From NCBI GenBank assembly GCA_965247995.1, contig OZ252041.1:1364001-1428000 (forward strand): 64,000 bases of DNA. Direction: 5' to 3'. This DNA comes from JASLZO01 sp965247995 (GTDB taxonomy: Bacteria > Chloroflexota > Dehalococcoidia > UBA6926). Shown here piece after piece: positions 26,462-35,204 of this stretch. The position numbers were made by a program, and so were the translations under genes. Numbering within the stretch: position 1 is the stretch's first letter; each line of letters opens with the position of its first letter. A model generated the notes under the pieces. That model was given only the letters and a program-made list of their open reading frames with translations, ran no database searches and was not told the DNA's origin.

Positions 26462-27505
26462 ATGCTTCTTCGAATTCGGCCTGTCCTTCTCTTGCGCGTC
26501 TTCGTTGGGTTCTCAGTTGGCATTCTGCTCATCTGGTACCTCGTGCGCGATATCGACTTGCGTCAACTGGTCGACCACCTGACCGCATTCTCGTGGACCT
26601 TACTGGTTCCAGTGTTTGGATTGGTGCTGGCGAACGCGGTGGTGAGAGCGTACAGGTGGCGCCTCCTCTTCCATGACCGACGGCCGAGCGTGGGTCGGTT
26701 GTTTTTTGTGGAAAACACCGGCATCGGGATCAACAGCGTTGCGCCAGTCAGGGTGTTAGCTGAGCCCGTCCAATTCAGCTACCTGGCCGGCCGGGACGGC
26801 CATGACCGCGGCACGGTGTTGGCGTCGATTGTGTTGAACCGAGTTGTCGACCTTACGGTGACGCTGGGCATCATTGCCCTGGGGTTCGCGATCTTCCCGC
26901 CCTCGGGTCCCCTGCGTGCTGTGGTATGGGCCACGATCGGAGCACTAGGACTTGCCGCATCGGCCGTCGTGGTCATCTCGTTAACGACCCACCGTTGGAG
27001 CTGGTTGGGCGCGCGTCCTCTGGTGGCGACCTACGGGCGCGCGTGGAGACGTTTGGCGAGTGAGCCGCGGCGCGTAGCGTATGTGCTGTTCATAACCGTG
27101 GTCCAGTGGGTACTGCTGGGCGTGGCGGCGCTGCTTGTGGCTCGTGAAGTTGGGATCGACTTGCAGTTCCCGGTGATTTTGGTGTTAACACTAGCGACAA
27201 TGACATTGGGGATGACGCTTCCAGGACTGCCGTCCGGGATCGGTCCGTTCGAGTTCGCGGCGACGTTCCTGTTGTCTCTGTATGGCGTGAACCGAGAACC
27301 CGCTCTTGCGTTCGGACTGATCGTGCACACGACGTTTCTACTACCGCCGATTCTGATCGCGGTTGCAATGATCTTGGTGTCGGGCCTGCCATGGCCCGGC
27401 GGGCGGCCTAAGTCTGGCCCGCTCGTCGTCGCCACCACTGCATACCAATCCGCGTCCAGAAATGGAATAACAGCAGCAGAGAGAGCGACAAGCCTCCGAG
27501 AATAA
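26462..27505 (+). CDS. Lysylphosphatidylglycerol synthase-type transmembrane protein (UPF0104)
   Basis: A 347-residue integral membrane protein with about eight hydrophobic segments, starting LLRIRPVLLLRVFVGFSVGI and containing NAVVRAYRWR, FFVENTGIGINSVAPVR, VLASIVLNRVVDL and GLPSGIGPFEFA. These match the flippase-like domain of the LPG-synthase/UPF0104 family, which lacks the aminoacyl-transferase domain found in full MprF. Such stand-alone proteins are thought to move or handle lipids. An ATG at 26417 is an alternative start. Its 3' end overlaps convergent plsY by 98 bases. Confidence 0.8.
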   Translation: MLLRIRPVLLLRVFVGFSVGILLIWYLVRDIDLRQLVDHLTAFSWTLLVPVFGLVLANAVVRAYRWRLLFHDRRPSVGRLFFVENTGIGINSVAPVRVLAEPVQFSYLAGRDGHDRGTVLASIVLNRVVDLTVTLGIIALGFAIFPPSGPLRAVVWATIGALGLAASAVVVISLTTHRWSWLGARPLVATYGRAWRRLASEPRRVAYVLFITVVQWVLLGVAALLVAREVGIDLQFPVILVLTLATMTLGMTLPGLPSGIGPFEFAATFLLSLYGVNREPALAFGLIVHTTFLLPPILIAVAMILVSGLPWPGGRPKSGPLVVATTAYQSASRNGITAAERATSLRE

Positions 27506-28049
27506 AGGTGGGATCCTGGGTCGTCTCAACGGCCGGAACCGCGGATTGCGCTGTTTCCTGCGTAAGGAGAGCTGCGAATAGGAAGGTCAGGCCCAGCACG
27601 CTTCCGCCTGACCAACCCATGTTCCGCGTCAGGATTGCCAAGGTTGCGCCTACACCGGCAGCCAAGAAAAAGGGTATTGGGAGCAACATTGAGATCGCAC
27701 CGATAGTCGTTGCCAGCCCGGCGCCTCCGCGGAACCGGAGAAACACCGAGAATTGGTGACCGAGCACTGCGGCAGCGCCGACGACGACTGACTCCACGGG
27801 TCCGAGGCCAAGGATCTGGATCGCAATACCGACGGGAATTGCTCCCTTGATCATGTCGGCGAAACCGACCAGCAATCCCGGCACGGCTCCTACTTGGCGG
27901 AAGACGTTGGAGGCGCCAGGATTCCCGGTGCCCGTTTGACGGATGTCTTCGACCCCGTACAAGCGCGCGATGAGTATTGCGTTCGGAAGGGAACCTGCAA
28001 CATAGCCCAAGGCCACGACAGCAACAAACAATACTGATTCAACAGACAA
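27408..28049 (-). CDS. plsY: Glycerol-3-phosphate acyltransferase PlsY
   Basis: PlsY transfers the acyl group from acyl-phosphate (made by PlsX) to glycerol-3-phosphate at the membrane. The 213-residue product has five or more membrane helices and the three PlsY loops: GSLPNAILIAR, GTGNPGASNVFRQVG and GHQFSVFLRFRGGAGLAT. TTG start with GGAGG ten bases upstream. The final 32 codons overlap the convergent membrane-protein gene. With plsX at the left end of the window, the route to lysophosphatidate is complete here. Confidence 0.93.
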   Translation of the reverse strand: MSVESVLFVAVVALGYVAGSLPNAILIARLYGVEDIRQTGTGNPGASNVFRQVGAVPGLLVGFADMIKGAIPVGIAIQILGLGPVESVVVGAAAVLGHQFSVFLRFRGGAGLATTIGAISMLLPIPFFLAAGVGATLAILTRNMGWSGGSVLGLTFLFAALLTQETAQSAVPAVETTQDPTFILGGLSLSLLLLFHFWTRIGMQWWRRRAGQT

Positions 28050-28259
28050 CGACTCGTAACCTCCTATCAGTCTTGACGTGGACCAAGATCAAGTGAACCG
28101 CGATGGAATGTGTACGAACGTAACTCACTCTAGCACGCGGTTCAGCCTCACGAATCGGACTCATCTCCGAGGGAATTCCGCAGCGAACTCGTCCGTTGGC
28201 ATGTGCAGCGTCGACCGTCGTTCCGGTGCGACTGCGGGACTGACGCGATTATGGAACGG

Positions 28260-28991
28260 TCAGAAACCGAGGCCGCGGGCGTTGAGGCTTACGAATCGTC
28301 CTTGGGCGATGATGACGTGATCGACAACTTCAATGTCCAGGAGTTTGCCGGCCTCTACGACCCGGCGAGTCATCGCGATGTCTTCGGGGCTTGGCGTGGG
28401 GTCGCCCGATGGGTGATTGTGGGCGATGACGATGGCCGGGCAGGTCCTACGGACGGCTTCCCGGAAGACCTCCGCGGGACGGGTCTGTGTCGTATTGACG
28501 GTTCCGCGGGAGACGTCAACGACATCCACAACTTGGTTCTTGGTGGTCAGCAGGACGACACGCAGATGTTCCTGCTCGAGGAACGGCATGTCGCCCGATA
28601 GGAGATTGAACATGTCAGCAGGCTCGTTGATGATCGGTCGCTCGGTCGGCATGGATGCCCTCAGGCGCACGCCGATTTCGATCGCGGCTTTGATTTGTGC
28701 CGCCTTCGCTCCTCCCATTGAAGGTTGATCAGCAAGTTCGCCGTAGGAAGCCTTAGCCAATCCCGGAAGGCCGTCGAATGACGCGATGAGGCGGCTGGCC
28801 AAAGCCAGGGCGCTTTCGCCGGGCCTGCCAGTCCGGAGGAGGATCGCCATGAGCTCCGCAGTATTGAGGGCGCTGGCACCGTAGCTGGCAAGCCGCTCCC
28901 GCGGCCGCTCGCTTGGAGGCAGGTCTCGGATCAGGAGTTGGTAACTTCTCTTGGTGTCATGTGCGGAGGAGTTGATGCTCGTGCCTGACAT
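28260..28991 (-). CDS. radC: RadC/JAB-domain protein
   Basis: A 243-residue protein with an N-terminal helix-hairpin-helix region (ERLASYGASALNTAELMAILLRTG; MGGAKAAQIKAA) and a C-terminal JAMM metalloprotease-like domain with H191, H193 and D204 in HNHPSGDPTPSPED. Known as the DNA repair protein RadC family, though the true role is disputed. It follows the rplL transcription unit on the same strand, past a hairpin. The 210 bases between this gene and plsY hold no gene. Confidence 0.92.
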   Translation of the reverse strand: MSGTSINSSAHDTKRSYQLLIRDLPPSERPRERLASYGASALNTAELMAILLRTGRPGESALALASRLIASFDGLPGLAKASYGELADQPSMGGAKAAQIKAAIEIGVRLRASMPTERPIINEPADMFNLLSGDMPFLEQEHLRVVLLTTKNQVVDVVDVSRGTVNTTQTRPAEVFREAVRRTCPAIVIAHNHPSGDPTPSPEDIAMTRRVVEAGKLLDIEVVDHVIIAQGRFVSLNARGLGF

Positions 28992-29084
28992 CGTCTGGCC
29001 ACGATAGCGAACGCCCGTTCTAAACGCAAGAGGAAGAGTGTGACTCAGTCGGGGATATGTACTCGCGGATTGTGCCTAAACGGC

Positions 29085-29120
29085 AACTCACCCAGCGGCA
29101 TCCGCTGGGTGAGTTTTTCG
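29085..29120 (+). terminator. Hairpin terminator between rplL and radC
   Basis: A 13-bp perfect stem (29085-29097 with 29103-29115) and a 5-base loop, followed on the plus strand by a run of five T including the stem end. On the minus strand, where the ribosomal operon reads, the hairpin is followed only by GCCGTTTA. It may act in both directions, but the canonical T-run points to plus. Confidence 0.7.
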
Positions 29121-29166
29121 TCTGTATGGTCGAGCGCCGTTCGGAGACGGCGGGCAGCGTCCGCGG

Positions 29167-29556
29167 TCAACGGACCTCGACGACTGCTCCAGCGTTTTCA
29201 AGCTTGCTCCGGAGCTCGGCGGACTCCTCTTTCGTGACGCTCTCTTTGACTTCTTTTGGAGCGGCCTCGACCAGGTCCTTGGCCTCTTTAAGGCCAAGCC
29301 CCGGGACGAGCTCACGAACCGCCTTGATGACGTTGATCTTGTTGGGTCCGATCTCTTTGAGGACGACGGTGAATTCCGACTGCTCATCCTCCGGGTCGGC
29401 GACAACAGCGCCGCCGACGGCTGCTGGTGCGGCGGCGACTGCCACAGGTGCAGCTGCGGTGACGCCGAGTCGGTCCTCCAGTGTCTTCACGAGTTCCGCC
29501 AGATCGATAACGGACATCTGCTCAATCGCGGAGACGATGTCTTCCTTGGTGGTCAT
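29167..29556 (-). CDS. rplL: Ribosomal protein bL12 (L7/L12)
   Basis: 129 residues: N-terminal dimerisation domain (EDIVSAIEQMSVIDLAELVKTLE), an Ala/Val/Gly hinge, and the C-terminal factor-binding domain (EQSEFTVVLKEIGPNKINVIKAVRELVPGLGLKEAKDLVEAAP). Last ribosomal gene of the rplK-rplA-rplJ-rplL run. The rpoB/rpoC genes, often next in bacteria, do not follow here. Confidence 0.97.
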   Translation of the reverse strand: MTTKEDIVSAIEQMSVIDLAELVKTLEDRLGVTAAAPVAVAAAPAAVGGAVVADPEDEQSEFTVVLKEIGPNKINVIKAVRELVPGLGLKEAKDLVEAAPKEVKESVTKEESAELRSKLENAGAVVEVR

Positions 29557-29562
29557 TGTGGT

Positions 29563-30090
29563 TTAGCTCCCTTCGTCCAGTTGCTTTCTTCGGGCGTCGA
29601 GTACATTCACGATGCTAGTCAGGTGTGCATGGAGGACCGAAACCAGTCCGCTCAGGGCCGAGTTCATGGTGCTGAGGGCCTGCGCGATGAGGACCTCCCG
29701 AGATGGGAGGTTAGCGAGGGCCTCTAACTCCTCGGTGGAGAGCACCCGAGTTCCCATCATCGCACCCGTGAAACGTACGGGCAAGCGCGCTGTACGCACG
29801 TAGGTCGTTAGGGCGCGGGCCACGGCCGTTGGTTCGACGTCGGTGACGACTAGACCAAGCGGGCCCTCGACGATCTGTGCCATTTGGACCATACCCATCT
29901 CGTCTGCAGCGCGCAGGACAAGGCGGTTCTTCACGACGCGATAGCGGCTGCCGGAGTCGCGCGCGGACTTGCGCAACCCTTCGAGTTGGCCAACAGCCAG
30001 TCCAGAGTAGTTGGTCCCGATGACGATCGAAGCTCCTGCGAGGAACTCTTTGAGCGCTTCGACCTGCTCGAACTTCTTCGTGGCTGGCAT
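29563..30090 (-). CDS. rplJ: Ribosomal protein uL10
   Basis: A 175-residue L10 with the N-terminal rRNA-binding domain (FEQVEALKEFLAGASIVIGTNYSGL; RVVKNRLVLRA) and the C-terminal helix that carries L12 dimers. The ATG at 30090 begins at the homologous N-terminus; a longer frame overlaps rplA. Only 10 bases separate it from rplA, so the usual long L10 leader with its autoregulatory fold is absent. Confidence 0.95.
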   Translation of the reverse strand: MPATKKFEQVEALKEFLAGASIVIGTNYSGLAVGQLEGLRKSARDSGSRYRVVKNRLVLRAADEMGMVQMAQIVEGPLGLVVTDVEPTAVARALTTYVRTARLPVRFTGAMMGTRVLSTEELEALANLPSREVLIAQALSTMNSALSGLVSVLHAHLTSIVNVLDARRKQLDEGS

Positions 30091-30100
30091 CGTGATTCCT

Positions 30101-30820
30101 CTATTCGGTGGCGGCCGCGAGTTCCGATACGGCGGCAATATCGACACGAACACCGGGGCCCATAGTGCTGCTCAGCGAGAGGCTGCGGATGAAGGTTCCA
30201 CGGATGGCCTCTGGCCTTGCTCGCATGATCGCGTCCACCAGCGCGCCCAGGTTCTCCTGGAGCTGGTCGGGCTCGAAACTGGACTTGCCGATTCGCGAGT
30301 GGATGATACCCGTGCGGTCGAGACGGAATTCGACGCGGCCTTTTCGGGCCTCATCGATGGCGCGTGGCAAGTTCTGTGCGTCGACCACAGTCCCGGCGCG
30401 CGGATTGGGCATCAAGCCGCGGCGGCCCAGGACGCGGCCCAGTCGCGCGATCCTCCCCATGATGTCTGGGGTCGCTAGAGAGACGTCGAACTCCACCCAA
30501 CCGTCCTCGATCTGGGCGATCAAGTCGTCGACGCCCACGTAGTCGGCGCCTGCTTCGCGGGCCAAGCGCTCCCCCTCGCCAGTGGCGAACACAAGGATCC
30601 GGATTACTCCACCAATCCCGTGAGGCAAGAGGGCGACTCCGCGGACCTGTTGGTCAGCTTGTCGGACGTCCACGTTCAGCCTGATGTGCGCTTCTATGGT
30701 CTCGTCGAACTTGGCGGTCGCGCCGCGTTTTACGAGATCGACAGCGTCGGAAGGTACGTGGAACTCGGCGTGTTCCAGGAGCTCGCTGGCGACGGCGTAT
30801 CGTTTACTTCTCTTAGTCAT
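30101..30820 (-). CDS. rplA: Ribosomal protein uL1
   Basis: A 239-residue L1 of normal length with KFDETIEAHIRLNVD, GVDDLIAQIEDGWVEFDVSLATPDIMG and the signature RVLGRRGLMPNPRAGTV. It binds 23S rRNA at the L1 stalk and, in many bacteria, represses its own operon. It lies between rplK and rplJ with short spacers. Confidence 0.97.
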   Translation of the reverse strand: MTKRSKRYAVASELLEHAEFHVPSDAVDLVKRGATAKFDETIEAHIRLNVDVRQADQQVRGVALLPHGIGGVIRILVFATGEGERLAREAGADYVGVDDLIAQIEDGWVEFDVSLATPDIMGRIARLGRVLGRRGLMPNPRAGTVVDAQNLPRAIDEARKGRVEFRLDRTGIIHSRIGKSSFEPDQLQENLGALVDAIMRARPEAIRGTFIRSLSLSSTMGPGVRVDIAAVSELAAATE

Positions 30821-30841
30821 TGGGTGCGGGTCGTTTCGTAG

Positions 30842-31264
30842 CTAATGGACATCAATCCCCATGCTCCGAGCGGAGCCGAGGACAGACTGAACGGCTGCAT
30901 CTTCGTCATCGGAATTAAGGTCCGGGATCTTGATGCGCGCGATTTCGCGCACCTGATCCATCGTGACCGTACCGACTCGTTCAGTGCGGACGTCGGAAGC
31001 ACCCTTCTCGACGACGGCGGCTTTCCTGAGTAGGTCTGAGGTCGGCGGGGTCTTGGTGACAAACGTGAACGAGCGGTCTTCATAGATCGTGACGTCGGCG
31101 GGGATGATTGACCCCTGCTGGTTCGCCGTGCGCGCGTTGTACTCCTTCACGAAACCCATGATGTTGACGCCGTGGGGTCCAAGCGCGGTCCCAACCGGCG
31201 GCGCAGGCGTCGCTTTCCCAGCTTGGATCTGTAATCGGACGACCGACCGAACCTTACGTGCCAC
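30842..31264 (-). CDS. rplK: Ribosomal protein uL11
   Basis: A 140-residue L11. GTG start at 31264 with GGAAGG upstream; a longer open frame is not homologous. The N-terminal domain has LQIQAGKATPAPPVGTALGPHGVN and the C-terminal rRNA-binding domain ends with LNSDDEDAAVQSVLGSARSMGIDV. Same transcript as nusG, 40 bases upstream. Confidence 0.96.
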   Translation of the reverse strand: MARKVRSVVRLQIQAGKATPAPPVGTALGPHGVNIMGFVKEYNARTANQQGSIIPADVTIYEDRSFTFVTKTPPTSDLLRKAAVVEKGASDVRTERVGTVTMDQVREIARIKIPDLNSDDEDAAVQSVLGSARSMGIDVH

Positions 31265-31304
31265 TCCGTGCCTTCCCGGTGAATTGCTCTTGCGAGCCCG
31301 CGTC

Positions 31305-31871
31305 CTACAGCTTTTCGATCTGGAGGAAGTCCAGCTCGACCGGTGTCTCGCGACCGAAGAACGAGACCATGACGACAACCTTGCCGCGGTCCTCGTTCAC
31401 TTCCTCGACCGTTCCAATAAAGTCGAGGAAAGGGCCATCCGTGATGCGGACACTTTGTCCGTGCTGGTAGCCAACTCTCAGGCGCGGCGCCTCGGCCTCC
31501 ATCTGTTGAAGGATCTCTTGAACCTCGGTATCGCCGAGAGGGACCGGTCTCGGAGGATCGCCGCTGCTCACGAACCCAGTGACGCCTGGCGTCTCTCGCA
31601 CGACACGCCAAGTCTCGTCGTCAAGCGCCATCTCGACCAATATGTACCCAGGAAACACCTTCTTGGTGACCGTACGCTTCTGGCCACTACGGATCTCGAC
31701 CTCATCCTCGGTTGGCACGATGACCCGGTACACGCGATTCTGAACGTCGAGGGACTCAACACGGTATTCGAGGTTCTTTCGGACGCGGTCCTCTTGTCCC
31801 GAATAGGTGTGGACGACGTACCAGTGTGACCGGGCGTCTCCCTGAGTTTCTTCCTGCGGTTGGGCGACCAT
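31305..31871 (-). CDS. nusG: Transcription elongation/termination factor NusG
   Basis: 188 residues with the NGN domain (WYVVHTYSGQEDRVRKNLE; KVFPGYILVEM; VTGFVSSGDPPRPVPL) and a C-terminal KOW domain (VRITDGPFLDFIGTVEEVNEDRGKVVV). Couples RNA polymerase to ribosomes or Rho. The ATG at 31871 is used; the frame extends upstream over the end of secE, which I regard as chance. Confidence 0.96.
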   Translation of the reverse strand: MVAQPQEETQGDARSHWYVVHTYSGQEDRVRKNLEYRVESLDVQNRVYRVIVPTEDEVEIRSGQKRTVTKKVFPGYILVEMALDDETWRVVRETPGVTGFVSSGDPPRPVPLGDTEVQEILQQMEAEAPRLRVGYQHGQSVRITDGPFLDFIGTVEEVNEDRGKVVVMVSFFGRETPVELDFLQIEKL

Positions 31872-31905
31872 AGTTTTGTGTGGTGTTTGACCCCGCTCGT
31901 CTGGG

Positions 31906-32139
31906 TTACCCGACCAGCGTGCGGGTGACAATCAGGTTGAAGATGTAGTCGACGGCTCCGAGGAAAACGCCGATGACGCCGGATACGACCAGGACCATGA
32001 AGGTCAGTCGGATAGCCTCTTCGCGCGAGGGCCATGTGACCTTTCGCAATTCGGACACGACCTCGCGCGGCACCGCGCCCGCGCTGGGACGTGCTGGATC
32101 TCTCCCGCGACCGGACACCTGTGCTCTAGGCCGAGCCAT
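31906..32139 (-). CDS. secE: Preprotein translocase subunit SecE
   Basis: A 77-residue single-span SecE: a basic N-terminus, the conserved amphipathic segment VVSELRKVTWPSREEA and one membrane helix (LTFMVLVVSGVIGVFLGAVDYIF). Clamps SecY in the translocon. Classic order rpmG-secE-nusG. Confidence 0.96.
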   Translation of the reverse strand: MARPRAQVSGRGRDPARPSAGAVPREVVSELRKVTWPSREEAIRLTFMVLVVSGVIGVFLGAVDYIFNLIVTRTLVG

Positions 32140-32172
32140 CGTTATCTCCGAATTCCTCTTCGAGCCGAGGGC

Positions 32173-32340
32173 CTACCGGATCTCGCGGTGGAGACGTCGG
32201 CCGCCACATCGGGAGCAGTACTTATTGAATTCCAGGCGTTGGGTGTCGTTTCGTCGGTTTTTCTCCGAGTGGTAATTCCGCTCGCGGCACTCGGTGCATG
32301 CGAACGTGACCAACACGCGGTTCCCCTGTTTCCGGGCCAT
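32173..32340 (-). CDS. rpmG: Ribosomal protein bL33
   Basis: A 55-residue L33 between tuf and secE. It begins MARKQGNRVLVTFACTEC and ends GGRRLHREIR. Two CxxC pairs (CTEC, CSRC) are kept, the zinc-binding (C+) form. ATG at 32340, stop at 32173; 36 bases separate it from tuf. Confidence 0.95.
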   Translation of the reverse strand: MARKQGNRVLVTFACTECRERNYHSEKNRRNDTQRLEFNKYCSRCGGRRLHREIR

Positions 32341-32376
32341 CGTAGTTCCTCTGTACTTGAGTCTCTGGCGGGTCGG

Positions 32377-33576
32377 TTAAGCCGTGATGTCTGTGATCAC
32401 GCCCGAGCCGACGGTGCGACCACCCTCCCGGATCGCGAAGCGGAGTCCCTCCTCCATGGCGACCGGGGTGATGAGTTTCACCTTCATCGTCGTGTTGTCA
32501 CCGGGCATGACCATCTCCGTGCCTTCCTCAAGTTCAATGGACCCGGTAACGTCGGTCGTCCGGATGTAGAACTGCGGTTTGTAGCCATTGAAGAAGGGTG
32601 TATGACGGCCGCCTTCCTCGCGGGACAGCACGTAAACCTGAGCATCGGCCTCCGTGTGCGGCGTGATGCTGCTCGGTTTTGCGACCACCTGTCCGCGCTC
32701 AACATCGTCCCGCTCGATTCCTCTGAGGAGTAACCCGACCGCATCACCCGGCTCGGTTTCATCGACCGTCTTATGGAACATCTCGATGCCAGTCGTGACC
32801 GTTCGTCGCTGGTCACCGAAGCCGACGATCTCGACTTCGTCACCGATCTTGAGCATGCCGCGCTCGACACGACCAGTAACGACGGTGCCACGTCCCTTGA
32901 TCCCGAACACGTCCTCTATTGGCATCAAGAAGTCTCGGTCCTTGGGGCGGTCAGGCTCTGGGATGTAGTTATCCACCTGCTCCATCAACTGCAGTATCGG
33001 GGCGTACTCTTCGGCGGTCGGATCGACGGAGTCGCTCTCAAGTGCCTGGAGCGCGCTCCCGCGGACGATCGGAATGTCCTCCCCGGGGAACTCGTAACGC
33101 GAAAGCAACTCCCGCACCTCAAGCTCGACCAGGTCGAGCAACTCTTCGTCGTCCATCATGTCGACCTTGTTGAGGAAGACGATGATCCGGGGCACTTCCA
33201 CCTGGCGTGCAAGCAGGATGTGCTCGCGCGTCTGCGGCATAGGGCCGTCTGGAGCGCTAACAACGAGGATCGCGCCGTCCATCTGGGCTGCACCGGTAAT
33301 CATGTTCTTGATGTAGTCGGCGTGGCCTGGGCAGTCGACATGGGCGTAGTGGCGGGTGTCCGTTTCGTACTCCACATGGGAGATATTGATCGTGACGCCG
33401 CGCGCCTTTTCCTCAGGTGCGTTATCGATCGTGTCGAACGCACGGAACTGACTGCCGCCCTGCAGCGCCAAGACCTTGGTGATCGCCGCGGTGAGCGTGG
33501 TCTTGCCGTGGTCGACGTGCCCGATGGTGCCTACATTCATGTGCGGCTTACTTCGGACGTACTTCTGCTTCGCCAT
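32377..33576 (-). CDS. tuf: Translation elongation factor Tu
   Basis: A 399-residue EF-Tu. GTP-binding motifs: GHVDHGKT (about residues 19-26), DCPGHADYIKNM and NKVDMMDD; domains 2 and 3 follow with GRGTVVTGRVERG and the C-terminal RFAIREGGRTVGSGVI. Delivers aminoacyl-tRNA to the ribosome. Two threonine tRNA genes lie directly upstream on the same strand, an arrangement known from many bacteria. Confidence 0.98.
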   Translation of the reverse strand: MAKQKYVRSKPHMNVGTIGHVDHGKTTLTAAITKVLALQGGSQFRAFDTIDNAPEEKARGVTINISHVEYETDTRHYAHVDCPGHADYIKNMITGAAQMDGAILVVSAPDGPMPQTREHILLARQVEVPRIIVFLNKVDMMDDEELLDLVELEVRELLSRYEFPGEDIPIVRGSALQALESDSVDPTAEEYAPILQLMEQVDNYIPEPDRPKDRDFLMPIEDVFGIKGRGTVVTGRVERGMLKIGDEVEIVGFGDQRRTVTTGIEMFHKTVDETEPGDAVGLLLRGIERDDVERGQVVAKPSSITPHTEADAQVYVLSREEGGRHTPFFNGYKPQFYIRTTDVTGSIELEEGTEMVMPGDNTTMKVKLITPVAMEEGLRFAIREGGRTVGSGVITDITA

Positions 33577-33598
33577 CTCGAATCGGCCTCCTGCCGGC

Positions 33599-33675
33599 TG
33601 GAGCCCACAACCAGATTTGAACTGGTGACCCCGTTCTTACCAAGAACGTGCTCTACCTGTCTGAGCTATGTGGGC
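33599..33675 (-). tRNA. tRNA-Thr (GGT)
   Basis: A full cloverleaf on the minus strand: acceptor GCCCACA pairs with TGTGGGC, anticodon stem CGTTC/GAACG around loop TTGGTAA (anticodon GGT), T-arm ACCAG-TTCAAAT-CTGGT. CCA is encoded. Reads ACC/ACU codons. 22 bases upstream of tuf. Confidence 0.95.
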
Positions 33676-33740
33676 CCGCTTTGCCTCCCTGATGTTTTTT
33701 GTTGTTTAGGTCCGTTCAGATCCATCTACACCGCGGGCAT

Positions 33741-33816
33741 TGGAGCCCGAGAGGGGATTCGAACCCGCTAACCTGCCGATTACAAATCGGCTGCGCTGCC
33801 TTTGCGCCACTCGGGC
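33741..33816 (-). tRNA. tRNA-Thr (TGT)
   Basis: Minus-strand cloverleaf: acceptor GCCCGAG pairs with CTCGGGC, anticodon stem CCGAT/ATCGG around loop TTTGTAA (anticodon TGT), T-loop GTTCGAAT. CCA is encoded. It precedes tRNA-Thr(GGT) and tuf in the same direction. Confidence 0.95.
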
Positions 33817-33950
33817 TTCCGGTCGAGGTTCGATCACCCAGTACAGAAAAACGAGCTAGCACCTGCTAGCCCGGCTTAGTATATGAGTGGCTAGCTGAGG
33901 GCGTCAAGAAACACAGCGGGTGTCTCGGCGAGTGCGCGGCCGCTGCCGAT

Positions 33951-35159
33951 CTACAAGAATCGGTCATCAGCGGCGCGTTGGGCGACGCGCACCACTTCGC
34001 CAATAGGGGTGCCTGTGCGCCGAGCAATTTCCCGACAGTCGTCGTATTCAGGTGAGAGGGAAACGGGCCGGCCATCGAGGATTTTCAGCTTGACGCGCAC
34101 TGGACCGAACGGTGTCTCAACCGACTCGACCGAGCGTGCCGCTTCCCAACGCCGGACCCCAGTGACCCGCACGCCGAGCGTCGAGGTCTCACGAAGGAGT
34201 ACCTTCACGATCGGCTCTTCCCGGTCGGCAGGGGCGATCACACCGATGAGGGTGCCGGGCCGATCCTTCTTCATCTGGACTGGCGACAACCAGACATCAC
34301 GTGCTCCTGCTGCCATCAGGGCCTCGCGCGCGTAGCCAAAGAGCTCCGGGCTCATGTCGTCGATGTTGGTCTCGATTACGACCATGTCCTGGGTCGTTGC
34401 CATCGTCTCGGCAGTCTCACCGATCCATAGGGCGAGGACGTTTGATCGGCTAGGGGTGTCTCGTGACCCGGCACCGTATCCGACGGACTCCACGGTCATC
34501 ACGGGTGCCCCGAAGGTCGCCAGGGTCGTCAACAGGGCGGCACCCGTTGGAGTCAGGAGTTCTCCGAGGTCTCCGGCCGCTGGCGGAGGTGTGACGATCG
34601 GAGCGCTCGCTAGCCTCAGGAGCTCGCCAACGCCGGGCGCTGGTACGGAGAGCGTTCCGTGTTCCCCGCGGACGGTCCCAGAGCCAATGTGTACCGGAGC
34701 GGAGAAGACGCCCCCGACCTCGAGCGCGGCCAATCCAGCACAGGAACCGACAATGTCGGCGAGGGTATCGTCCGAACCGAGCTCATGGAGTGCGAGTTGA
34801 TCCCGCGGTACGCCGTGGACGCGCGCTTCTGCATCGCCGATACGCGTCAGCACACGAAGCGCGTCATCCTTGATCTGCGGTGGCAATGAGGAACGGTGTA
34901 TGCGGTCGATGTGTTCTCTCAGTGGCCGACCCGGATGGTCCGCGCCCACTGGGCCCTGCTCGCTACCGATCTCAACGGTGACCTTGGTTGCCGCGATGCC
35001 CGCGCGATGCACGGGCTCTGCGGACAGTCTTGGAGGGTCGCCGCCGAGACAGTCGATCGCCGCTTGGAGGTGCTGGAGCGGGACTCCGGCGTCGACGAGC
35101 GTGCCCAGGACCATGTCCCCGCTGGCTCCGCTGGAGCCGTGGAAATACGCTACACGCAT
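33951..35159 (-). CDS. larC: Nickel-pincer cofactor biosynthesis protein LarC
   Basis: LarC inserts nickel into the pyridinium-dithiocarboxylate mononucleotide cofactor (CTP-dependent cyclometallase) used by lactate racemase-type enzymes. The 402-residue product is full length: N-terminal YFHGSSGASGDMVLGTLVDAG, ALHELGSDDTLADIVGSCAGL near residue 122, histidine-rich and GSGTVRGEHGTLSVPAPG segments, ETNIDDMSPE, and the C-terminal domain with SPVQMKKDRPGTL and VRVKLKILDGRPVSLSPEYDDC. In some species larC is made by frameshifting; here it is one continuous frame. larE lies 45 bases upstream; larB and larA are not in the window. Confidence 0.93.
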   Translation of the reverse strand: MRVAYFHGSSGASGDMVLGTLVDAGVPLQHLQAAIDCLGGDPPRLSAEPVHRAGIAATKVTVEIGSEQGPVGADHPGRPLREHIDRIHRSSLPPQIKDDALRVLTRIGDAEARVHGVPRDQLALHELGSDDTLADIVGSCAGLAALEVGGVFSAPVHIGSGTVRGEHGTLSVPAPGVGELLRLASAPIVTPPPAAGDLGELLTPTGAALLTTLATFGAPVMTVESVGYGAGSRDTPSRSNVLALWIGETAETMATTQDMVVIETNIDDMSPELFGYAREALMAAGARDVWLSPVQMKKDRPGTLIGVIAPADREEPIVKVLLRETSTLGVRVTGVRRWEAARSVESVETPFGPVRVKLKILDGRPVSLSPEYDDCREIARRTGTPIGEVVRVAQRAADDRFL

Positions 35160-35204
35160 CGGCAGTGCCCCTCGGTGGGAGAGATCTGAGAGGGTTGGGC
35201 CGTG

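Noticed and set aside
32773..33771. Long plus-strand open frame opposite tuf and the two tRNA genes
   Set aside because: It is the reverse complement of EF-Tu codon usage and runs through two tRNA genes; no domain is visible.
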